DNA from: Sporomusa sp.
GTDB taxonomy: Bacteria; Bacillota_C; Negativicutes; Sporomusales; Sporomusaceae
DNA length: 5,754 bases
Direction of reading: 5' to 3'
NCBI GenBank assembly: GCA_029256645.1
Contig: JAQSXM010000248.1
Location: 1 to 5,754, forward strand
The notes beneath the pieces were generated by a model. That model was not told the origin of the DNA, searched no databases, and saw only the letters and a program-made list of their open reading frames with translations. The translations under genes and the position numbers were made by a program. This document shows, piece by piece, positions 1 through 4,295 of the stretch. Within the stretch, counting starts at the first letter, position 1. Every line of letters starts with the position of its first letter.

Positions 1-8
1 CGCAACCA
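1..8 (+). tRNA. 3' end of a tRNA, probably initiator tRNA-Met (partial)
   Basis: The window opens with CGCAACCA directly before tRNA-His. This ends in CCA with discriminator A. The preceding CGCA is what the 3' acceptor strand of bacterial initiator tRNA-Met looks like (it ends ...CCCCGCA-A-CCA, with the unpaired C1/A72). Only eight bases are visible, so the identity is inference; another tRNA with A73 is possible. Confidence 0.4.
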
Positions 9-14
9 ATTTAT

Positions 15-91
15 GGTGGCTATGGTGAAGTGGTTAGCACGCCGGATTGTGGCTCCGGTATTCGAGGGTTCGAGACCCTCTAGTCACCCCA
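15..91 (+). tRNA. tRNA-His (GTG anticodon)
   Basis: A full cloverleaf can be drawn. The extra G(-1) typical of tRNA-His is at 15, opposite discriminator C at 88. The acceptor stem is 16-22 with 81-87 (one G-T pair). The anticodon stem is CCGGA 42-46 with TCCGG 54-58, and the loop 47-53 carries anticodon GTG at 49-51. The T stem is GAGGG 64-68 with CCCTC 76-80, with a TTCGAGA loop. The CCA end is encoded at 89-91. It lies 6 bases after another tRNA end, so it is the last member of a tRNA cluster, followed by a terminator. It decodes CAC and CAU. Confidence 0.97.
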
Positions 92-99
92 AAGAATTT

Positions 100-144
100 A
101 AAGCGGACATCTATCGTTAATAAGATAGATGTCCGCTTTTTTTT
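100..144 (+). terminator. Rho-independent terminator of the tRNA cluster
   Basis: A perfect 16-bp inverted repeat (100-115 with 124-139, loop GTTAATAA) is followed by a T run to 144. It starts 9 bases after the CCA end of tRNA-His, so it ends the tRNA transcript. The reverse strand has A-rich flanks and T residues too, but no gene faces it from the right. Confidence 0.95.
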
Positions 145-158
145 ATTATTTAAGAATT

Positions 159-201
159 TGTGATATCGATCACTGCTCTGTAGCTGTTTATAGATTATAC
201 T
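159..201 (+). promoter_or_regulatory. Crp/Fnr-type operator and -10 box of a putative activated promoter
   Basis: TGTGA (159-163), six bases, then TCACT (170-174) matches the Crp/Fnr-superfamily pattern TGTGA-N6-TCACA with one mismatch; the core GTGAT-ATCG-ATCAC is a perfect 5-bp palindrome. A good -10 (TATACT, 196-201) lies downstream with no recognisable -35 at the usual spacing. With a start near 208, the palindrome centre (166.5) falls at -41.5, the standard class II activator position. What is seen is the sequence and spacing; binding by a Crp/Fnr-family activator is inference. The site would drive the small ORF at 231. Confidence 0.55.
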
Positions 202-230
202 GCAACTATCAAGGTTCAGGGAGTGGTATT

Positions 231-431
231 ATGGGACTATGGAAGTGGTTTTGTGAGCTGGAGACAAAGAAACCTGAGCAAGAAGTTTCCTTTTGGCGTG
301 TCAGAAGGAAAGGTGTACAAGAACCAGTGTCAGGCGTAGAGGTTTGTACCAGACTATGTGGTTCTGCCGGTTGTCGGTGTGGGGGCACTATGCGAGGATT
401 GTATTGTGTATGGTCATATTATCGTGACTAA
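231..431 (+). CDS. Small Cys-rich protein of unknown function
   Basis: This 66-residue ORF is not a family I recognise. I start it at ATG 231 because AGGGAG (218-223) lies 7 bases upstream, and because an upstream in-frame start near 129 would sit inside the tRNA terminator. The protein has no obvious signal peptide or membrane segment. Residues 1-8 are aromatic (Trp4, Trp6, Phe7, Cys8), 11-31 are charged, and 36-59 hold the rest of the cysteines: Cys39, Cys43, Cys48, Cys50 and Cys59, with a C-x3-C-x4-C-x-C core among glycines. Such a core could bind a metal or form disulfides, but that is inference. It has its own candidate Crp/Fnr-type promoter and no partner gene; the next gene, lysA, has a separate promoter. 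A chance ORF remains possible; the promoter, ribosome site and start codon in correct order argue for a gene. Confidence 0.45.
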   Translation: MGLWKWFCELETKKPEQEVSFWRVRRKGVQEPVSGVEVCTRLCGSAGCRCGGTMRGLYCVWSYYRD

Positions 432-447
432 TAAATTTTGGTAATAT

Positions 448-511
448 GGGAAATCTATTAGCGACTAAACATATATTTAGTGGCAAACTAGTTTTAGTGA
501 TAAGATTTCTC
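448..511. repeat. Nested inverted repeats between the small ORF and the lysA promoter
   Basis: An outer inverted repeat GAAATCT (450-456) / AGATTTC (503-509) extends by a G-T and a G-C pair to 448/511. Inside it, ACTAAA (464-469) can pair either with TTTAGT at 476-481 (short hairpin) or with the TTTAGT at 493-498 (longer arm stacked under the outer stem). A 10-bp palindrome, AAACTAGTTT (485-494), sits in the middle. There is no T run after the outer stem, so it is not a typical intrinsic terminator. It may end the small-ORF transcript or act on DNA. The rest of 432-520 shows nothing else. Confidence 0.35.
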
Positions 512-520
512 CATGATATA

Positions 521-550
521 TTGACATTGGTTAGGGTGTACTGGTATTAT
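521..550 (+). promoter_or_regulatory. Sigma-A-type promoter of the lysA leader
   Basis: A perfect -35 TTGACA (521-526), an 18-base spacer and -10 TATTAT (545-550) predict a transcription start near 557, about 19 bases before the first strand of the lysine aptamer. This fits a leader that begins just upstream of the riboswitch. Confidence 0.85.
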
Positions 551-575
551 AGACATAAATTAAATAACGTTTTTC

Positions 576-741
576 GATAGAGGTTGCGGCAGACCAACAG
601 TAAGTATGCAGAGCCTGGCAGCGATGATGATACTGAAAGGGGCTGACCGCCGAAGTGAAAGTTTTGCCTAAGACTTTTTGCTGGTTTTACGTTTAAGAAA
701 TGTAGGACTGTCACCTGATTGTTTTCAGGTGGAGCGCTATC
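576..741 (+). ncRNA. Lysine riboswitch (L box) aptamer
   Basis: This leader matches the lysine aptamer in its conserved parts and their order. GATAG (576-580) followed by AGGTTGCGG forms the 5' strand of P1. AGTA and TATGC follow in the P2 region, then GAAAGGGG, then CCGCCGAAG before the third helix, GCTGG after it, and GGACTGTCACC. The last helix is a perfect 7-bp hairpin (712-718 with 725-731), and GGAGCGCTATC ends it, with CTATC (737-741) closing P1. The family binds L-lysine and lowers expression of lysine biosynthesis or uptake genes. Its position upstream of lysA agrees. The junction bases known from B. subtilis lysC are recognisably kept. Confidence 0.95.
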
Positions 742-791
742 TTGCACCAGCCGGTAAGAGCATTTTTTTGTTGCTAGGCAGTTTGCGAGAT
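739..791 (+). promoter_or_regulatory. Predicted antiterminator of the lysine riboswitch
   Basis: ATCTTGCA (739-746), which includes the last three bases of the P1 3' strand, can pair with TGCGAGAT (784-791) over 8 bp with one G-T pair. GCC (750-752) adds three pairs with GGC (777-779). This excludes both P1 of the aptamer and the 5' arm of the terminator at 776-786. The three-way exclusion is the textbook design: without lysine the antiterminator forms and lysA is read; with lysine P1 forms and frees the terminator. The pairing was found by eye. Confidence 0.65.
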
Positions 792-810
792 TTAGAGCAG
801 ACTGCTTTTT
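776..810 (+). terminator. Lysine-controlled intrinsic terminator upstream of lysA
   Basis: The arms 776-786 and 797-807 pair over 11 bp (two G-T pairs) around a 10-base loop, with the T run at 806-810. It lies between the aptamer and the lysA ribosome binding site, so it would stop transcription before the gene when lysine is bound. A second T run (763-769) lies within the antiterminator loop region and has only a weak, interrupted stem before it. Confidence 0.8.
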
Positions 811-850
811 GTATTACATGTACTTATTATTGAAAGGTAGGGCGAAACAA

Positions 851-2110
851 GTGGCTGAAAAGCAGATACCATTTACAAAAGAAGAATTAACAGAAGTGAT
901 TAAAGAATATCCCACGCCGTTTCATATTTATGATGAGCAAGCCATTAGACAGAATGTCCGAAATTTAACTAAAGCCTTTGCCTGGGCGCCTGAGTTTAAG
1001 GAATATTTTGCTGTTAAGGCTACTCCTAATCCTTACATTCTAAAAGTGTTGAGAGAAGAAGGTCTGGGAGCTGATTGCAGCTCGCTTGCAGAGCTTATTT
1101 TAGCTGAAAAAGCTGGTATGAGTGGCGAAGAGATTATTTTGACTTCAAATGATACCCCGGCTATTGAGTTTAAAAAAGCACGTGAATTAGGTGCGATAAT
1201 TAATCTTGACGATATTAGTCATATTGACTATTTGGATAAACATGCCGGTATTCCCGATATGATTTCATTCCGTTACAATCCGGGCCCGTTACGTGACGGT
1301 GGTAATTCCATTATTGGCAATCCCGAAGAATCTAAATATGGTTTGACCAGAAAACAACTTTTGGATGCATACCGAATTATGAAGAGTAGAGGGGTTAAAA
1401 GGTTCGGTATCCATACAATGGTTATATCCAACGAACTTGATCCTAACTACTTCGTTGAGACCGCCAATATGATGTTCGATCTTATTAATGAAATTTATCG
1501 TACTCTTGATATTAAGGTTGAATTTGTTAACTTCGGCGGGGGGATCGGTATTCCTTACCGACCGGAGCAAGAGCCTGTTAACATTACTACGATTAGTCAA
1601 GGGATTAAAAAGGCATATGAAACTAAGATTGCCGCCAATGGTCTTGCTCCACTTAAAATTGCTATGGAATGCGGCCGGATGGTTACTGGACCATATGGTT
1701 ACCTGGTGTCGACAGTGCTGCATAAAAAGGAAATCTATAAAAATTATGTTGGTCTTGACTCGTGTATGGCTAATTTGATGCGTCCGGCTTTATACGGGGC
1801 GTATCATCACATTACGGTACTCGGCAAAGAAGACTGGCCGCTCGGTTATATTTATGATGTTACCGGGTCGCTGTGTGAGAATAATGATAAGTTTGCGGTT
1901 AACCGGAAGCTACCAATGATTGATATCGGCGATGTATTGGTTATTCATGACGCTGGTGCACATGGTCATGCTATGGGCTTTAATTATAATGGTAAATTGC
2001 GCTCATCTGAATTAATGCTGAAACCTGATGGCAGTGTTCAACTTATTCGACGCGCTGAGACTATTGAGGATTATTTTTCCACCTTAGATTTTGGCGGACT
2101 AGAAAAGTAA
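851..2110 (+). CDS. lysA: Diaminopimelate decarboxylase
   Basis: This is a PLP-dependent fold-III (alanine racemase-like) decarboxylase that converts meso-2,6-diaminopimelate to L-lysine and CO2, the last step of lysine synthesis, in the cytoplasm. From GTG 851 it has 419 residues, the usual LysA length. The PLP lysine is Lys56 in A-V-K-A. The glycine-rich phosphate loop is FGGGIG (228-233), MECGR is at 272-276, and DSCMANLMRPALYGAYH is at 303-319. The catalytic Cys342-Glu343 is in GSLCENND, and the C-terminal DAGAHG...NYNG is at 367-381. GTG 851 is preferred because AGGG (839-842) lies 8 bases upstream; the in-frame TTG 809 overlaps the riboswitch terminator and ATG 818 has no ribosome site. 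Oddities: the usual HIGSQ-type motif reads HTMVI (188-192), EPGR reads ECGR, and AGAYG reads AGAHG. A related diamino-acid decarboxylase cannot be excluded, but the lysine riboswitch supports LysA. Confidence 0.88.
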   Translation: MAEKQIPFTKEELTEVIKEYPTPFHIYDEQAIRQNVRNLTKAFAWAPEFKEYFAVKATPNPYILKVLREEGLGADCSSLAELILAEKAGMSGEEIILTSNDTPAIEFKKARELGAIINLDDISHIDYLDKHAGIPDMISFRYNPGPLRDGGNSIIGNPEESKYGLTRKQLLDAYRIMKSRGVKRFGIHTMVISNELDPNYFVETANMMFDLINEIYRTLDIKVEFVNFGGGIGIPYRPEQEPVNITTISQGIKKAYETKIAANGLAPLKIAMECGRMVTGPYGYLVSTVLHKKEIYKNYVGLDSCMANLMRPALYGAYHHITVLGKEDWPLGYIYDVTGSLCENNDKFAVNRKLPMIDIGDVLVIHDAGAHGHAMGFNYNGKLRSSELMLKPDGSVQLIRRAETIEDYFSTLDFGGLEK

Positions 2111-2122
2111 TATAAGGACATG

Positions 2123-2154
2123 AAATTCACCTGCAATTTGGCAGGTGAATTTTC
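2123..2154 (+). terminator. Terminator of lysA
   Basis: A perfect 12-bp stem (2123-2134 with 2141-2152, loop AATTTG) starts 12 bases after the lysA stop. The descending arm itself ends in TTTT and is followed by C and TAT, so the free T tract is weak, but the stem is strong. The A-rich left arm would allow some activity on the other strand. Confidence 0.8.
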
Positions 2155-2333
2155 TATCTAACCATATTATACGCGACCTCTGCTCAGGTCTAACAAGCCA
2201 GGCGTAGTGATTTTCAGTTAGAGGTTGTTCTAGAAAAATTCAGGATTTCCTAGAAATGGACTAGGTTTGCAACAAGTAGCATCTTTTTTTATTAATTTGC
2301 AAAAAAATAATCTTTAAAACAACAAAATCATTC
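2155..2333. other. Intergenic region with several short inverted repeats
   Basis: I see no gene here. The left part holds competing inverted repeats: GACCT/AGGTC (2175-2179 with 2186-2190), ACCTCT/AGAGGT (2176-2181 with 2220-2225) and TCTAAC/GTTAGA between them. Next come two similar words (TTCTAGAAA near 2228 and TCCTAGAAA near 2248) and a CCTAG/CTAGG hairpin (2249-2253 with 2261-2265). From 2281 on it is A+T rich, with T and A runs, and could be an upstream element for the promoter at 2334. An unrecognised structured RNA is possible, with no positive evidence. Confidence 0.3.
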
Positions 2334-2362
2334 TTCCAAAATTAGGGAATATAGTTTATAAT
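2334..2362 (+). promoter_or_regulatory. Probable promoter of the Spo0E-like gene
   Basis: A perfect -10 TATAAT (2357-2362) lies 17 bases after a weak -35 TTCCAA (2334-2339), in A+T-rich DNA. Transcription would start near 2369, about 27 bases before the GTG start. No clear Spo0A box (TGTCGAA-like) was seen nearby. Confidence 0.6.
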
Positions 2363-2395
2363 GTTAATTGTTGTTGAGAAGAGGTATTTTTCTGT

Positions 2396-2581
2396 GTGGG
2401 GGCGCGCTCGTTGTCTAAGAATATCGAAGCTTTGAATATCCTTGATATAATAGAATATTTGCGTAAACAAATGAATTTGCTTGCTATGTCTTATGGATTG
2501 TCTGATCCTCAAGTTCTGGAAGCCAGTCAGTTGTTGGACAGCCAAATAAGCAAATACTATCGCATTCAGCAGGATAATTAA
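2396..2581 (+). CDS. Spo0E-like aspartyl-phosphate phosphatase
   Basis: This 61-residue protein fits the Spo0E family, small two-helix phosphatases that remove phosphate from the response regulator Spo0A~P and so hold back sporulation. The first helix is about residues 10-32, a YGLSDP turn is at 33-38, and the second helix (39-56) carries the hallmark SQLLD at 44-48 (SQELD in Bacillus Spo0E) followed by a tyrosine pair. Length and helix spacing are normal for the family. GTG 2396 is the likely start: AGAAGAGG ends 11 bases upstream, slightly far, and an in-frame stop at 2375 rules out anything much longer. TTG 2411 is an alternative that would keep the whole domain. No kinase or Spo0A gene is adjacent. 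The family call is firm; the particular target (Spo0A or another regulator) is inference. Confidence 0.9.
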   Translation: MGARSLSKNIEALNILDIIEYLRKQMNLLAMSYGLSDPQVLEASQLLDSQISKYYRIQQDN

Positions 2582-2591
2582 TCTGCTGGAT
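2564..2591 (+). terminator. Hairpin at the end of the Spo0E-like gene, possible weak terminator
   Basis: ATTCAGCAG (2564-2572) pairs with CTGCTGGAT (2583-2591) over 9 bp with one G-T pair, around a loop containing the stop codon. Only scattered T residues follow, so it may pause or protect the mRNA end rather than terminate. Confidence 0.4.
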
Positions 2592-2632
2592 TCAATTGCT
2601 TTATTTGCAGTATTTGTGCTTTTAATAGAGCA

Positions 2633-2638
2633 TATAAT
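2633..2638 (+). promoter_or_regulatory. Candidate -10 box before the small membrane protein gene
   Basis: TATAAT (2633-2638) is a perfect -10, but no good -35 stands 16-18 bases upstream and there is no extended -10 TG. If used, transcription would start near 2645, downstream of the GTG at 2639, which favours ATG 2669 as the start of the gene. Confidence 0.35.
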
Positions 2639-2668
2639 GTGATAAGCAAGTGGAAGAAGGGGTTCTTT

Positions 2669-2881
2669 ATGAGTTGGACCAGCCTTACCGGAATGGCTAT
2701 AGTTGGGTTTATTGTTACTGACCAGTTTTATACTGCTGTTAATATACGTATGCTCTTTATCGCTGCCATTATTCTAGGTATGGTATGGCCAGATTTAAAA
2801 CGCCTGTTAATACGCCAATACGTGCGATTGATGCGGGGTATAAGGTTTATTTTTACACCAAGCAAATATTATAACAAGTAG
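2669..2881 (+). CDS. Small membrane protein of unknown function
   Basis: The family is not recognised. The 70-residue product has two hydrophobic stretches, about residues 5-17 and 26-40, joined by a short polar turn. A basic tail follows (Lys44, Arg45, Arg49, Arg53, Arg56, Arg59, Lys66, Lys70). By the positive-inside rule the tail should be cytoplasmic. The start is ATG 2669 with GAAGGGG (2656-2662) 6 bases upstream; the in-frame GTG 2639 would put this ribosome site inside the coding sequence. It lies 87 bases after the Spo0E-like gene and 54 before the hexokinase gene, all on the same strand, so partial cotranscription is possible. Its ribosome site and hydrophobic pattern make a real gene likely. 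Confidence 0.75.
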   Translation: MSWTSLTGMAIVGFIVTDQFYTAVNIRMLFIAAIILGMVWPDLKRLLIRQYVRLMRGIRFIFTPSKYYNK

Positions 2882-2900
2882 CCTCCTCGTGGGGGCTTAT
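2880..2900 (+). terminator. Hairpin terminator after the small membrane protein gene
   Basis: AGCCTCC (2880-2886) pairs with GGGGGCT (2891-2897) with one G-T pair and a 4-base TCGT loop, followed by the T-rich TATTTAAT. The stem overlaps the stop codon. It is GC-rich but the T tract is broken, so read-through into the hexokinase gene may occur. Confidence 0.55.
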
Positions 2901-2935
2901 TTAATATCTTATATTAACCCTGGAGGTAGATCGCC

Positions 2936-4258
2936 TTGGACAAATTACCTGCAGCTTTAGGGCTAATTGAAGAACAATTCACTGTATCTGCCAAGTTTAT
3001 GCAGGATATCGCCTCTGGTTTCCAACAAGCCATGTCTGATGGACTTGCAGGAAGACAAAGCTCCCTTAGGATGTTGCCGTCCTTTATTAGCAATCCGACA
3101 GGCCGGGAGGAAGGCAAAGTGATTGCTGTTGATTTTGGCGGTACTAATGTTCGTGTATTACTGGTTGAATTGGCTGGTAAAGGTCGGGTTAATATCATTG
3201 ATAAACGATCTGCTCTGCTTAAAGATAGGGATGGAGTTTATGATTATACCTCGGCATCAGCCTCTGGCACAGAACTTTTCGACTTCATTGCCGGCAAAGT
3301 ATCTGAGATTGCACCACCAGGTCATACTTATCCCCTGGGCCATACATTTTCTTTCCCATGCCGGCAGCATGGTGTCAATGAAGCGGTGTTAATCAGTTGG
3401 ACTAAAGAATTTAAAACTACCGGTGTTGAAGGTCAGAATATTGGTCAGTTATTGCAGGTGGCGCTAGATCGTAGGGGGAGTGGACATGTTCAATCATTAG
3501 CAGTATTAAATGATACAACCGGTACCTTATTGGCAACCGCCTATACCGACACTGCTACTTCTATTGGGGCGATCTGTGGCACTGGTCATAATAGCTGTTA
3601 TCTTGAGCCCTGTCATCCTCTCACCAGCCAACCTATGATTGTTAACCTGGAATCGGGTAACTTTGACGGGATCCGTCAGACAGAATATGACATACTCCTG
3701 GATCAAATTAGTGAGAAACCAAGTGCTCAGCGGCTTGAAAAGATGACATCAGGTCAATATTTGGGAGAACTGGTACGGTTGATTGTAAATTCGCTTGCAG
3801 TAGAGGGGCATATTAGTATAAGTTCAGACAGGGTAAGGACTCCATATTCGGTGTCTACCGAAGATATTTCACCAATCCTGGCAGATACAACACCAGAACT
3901 GAAAGCGGTGGCTGATATGGCAGCTAAACGCTGGCGGATAAATGGGTTAAGTCTCAGCGAGCTTGCTGCAATTAAGACTGCTGCATGGCTTGTTGCGAGG
4001 CGTTCAGCACGTTTAGCGGCTGCTACGTGGGCAGGAATATTGGTCAAGATTGATCCGGGGCTTACCAGACGGCATACTATTGCGGTTGATGGTTCGTTGT
4101 ACGAGAAGATGCCGGGATATGCTGACAATTTATATACGGCTTTGGCTGAAATATTTGGGGATAAGGCTAAGCAGATAACCATTAAACTTAGTAAAGATGG
4201 CTCTGGTATTGGGGCAGCTATTGCTGCCGCCACAATATATAACACGAAATCAAAATAG
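2936..4258 (+). CDS. Eukaryotic-type hexokinase
   Basis: This 440-residue protein belongs to the hexokinase family (Hexokinase_1 and Hexokinase_2 domains, actin-like ATPase fold), which uses ATP to phosphorylate glucose and other hexoses at C6. Phosphate 1 is VDFGGTNVR (65-73). The sugar-binding segment FSFPC...SWTKEF is at 138-159, with Ser139, Thr156 and Lys157. Catalytic Asp193 is in LNDTTG (191-196), then GTGHN is at 215-219 with Asn219, and NLES with Glu239. Glu268 precedes SGQYLGELVR (272-281). The adenosine motif is VDGSLYEKMPGY (384-395) and the C-terminal glycine motif is KDGSGIGAA (420-428). By comparison with human glucokinase, all glucose contacts are kept. Departures: Trp of NxEWG is Ser240, Gly of WTKGF is Glu158, and Thr/Cys of GTGTN is His218. 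TTG 2936 is the start, with GGAGG (2922-2926) 9 bases upstream. It differs from the short ROK glucokinases usual in Firmicutes; transfer is possible. Confidence 0.92.
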   Translation: MDKLPAALGLIEEQFTVSAKFMQDIASGFQQAMSDGLAGRQSSLRMLPSFISNPTGREEGKVIAVDFGGTNVRVLLVELAGKGRVNIIDKRSALLKDRDGVYDYTSASASGTELFDFIAGKVSEIAPPGHTYPLGHTFSFPCRQHGVNEAVLISWTKEFKTTGVEGQNIGQLLQVALDRRGSGHVQSLAVLNDTTGTLLATAYTDTATSIGAICGTGHNSCYLEPCHPLTSQPMIVNLESGNFDGIRQTEYDILLDQISEKPSAQRLEKMTSGQYLGELVRLIVNSLAVEGHISISSDRVRTPYSVSTEDISPILADTTPELKAVADMAAKRWRINGLSLSELAAIKTAAWLVARRSARLAAATWAGILVKIDPGLTRRHTIAVDGSLYEKMPGYADNLYTALAEIFGDKAKQITIKLSKDGSGIGAAIAAATIYNTKSK

Positions 4259-4260
4259 AT

Positions 4261-4293
4261 AAAAGGCTGATCATTGATGTGATCAGCCTTTTT
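4261..4293. terminator. Bidirectional terminator between the convergent hexokinase and lyase genes
   Basis: A perfect 13-bp stem (4261-4273 with 4280-4292, loop TTGATG) has T residues at 4289-4293 on the plus strand. On the minus strand the equivalent tract is TTTT from 4264 to 4261. It lies 2 bases after the hexokinase stop and 2 bases from the lyase stop at 4296-4298, so both genes end on the same hairpin. Confidence 0.9.
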
Positions 4294-4295
4294 AT

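Noticed and set aside
129..230. Upstream extension of the small ORF to position 129
   Set aside because: It would start inside the tRNA terminator and run through the Crp/Fnr-type promoter; ATG 231 has its own ribosome binding site.
547..747. 66-codon minus-strand ORF over the lysA leader
   Set aside because: It is antisense to the lysine aptamer, whose conserved RNA structure explains the sequence; no ribosome site is evident.
736..769. A first terminator made of 736-748 with 753-761 followed by seven T residues
   Set aside because: The stem is broken by two bulges and its logic would be opposite to a normal lysine switch; the antiterminator pairing 739-752 with 777-791 is better.
809..850. 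Longer lysA starting at TTG 809 or ATG 818
   Set aside because: TTG 809 lies in the terminator's T run, and neither has a ribosome binding site; GTG 851 follows AGGG by 8 bases.
1289..1723. 144-codon minus-strand ORF and a 96-codon plus-strand ORF (1488-1778) inside lysA
   Set aside because: Both are other-frame shadows of a strongly conserved enzyme gene.
2342..2545. Minus-strand ORF over the Spo0E-like gene
   Set aside because: It overlaps a recognisable Spo0E-family gene and its promoter; no family resemblance or ribosome site.
2639..2668. GTG 2639 as the start of the small membrane protein
   Set aside because: It lies next to the TATAAT box and upstream of the predicted transcript start; ATG 2669 has a ribosome site at the right distance.
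3754..4245. 163-codon minus-strand ORF inside the hexokinase gene, and smaller ones at 2914-3198 and 3123-3392
   Set aside because: Shadows of the hexokinase frame, which carries all the family motifs.
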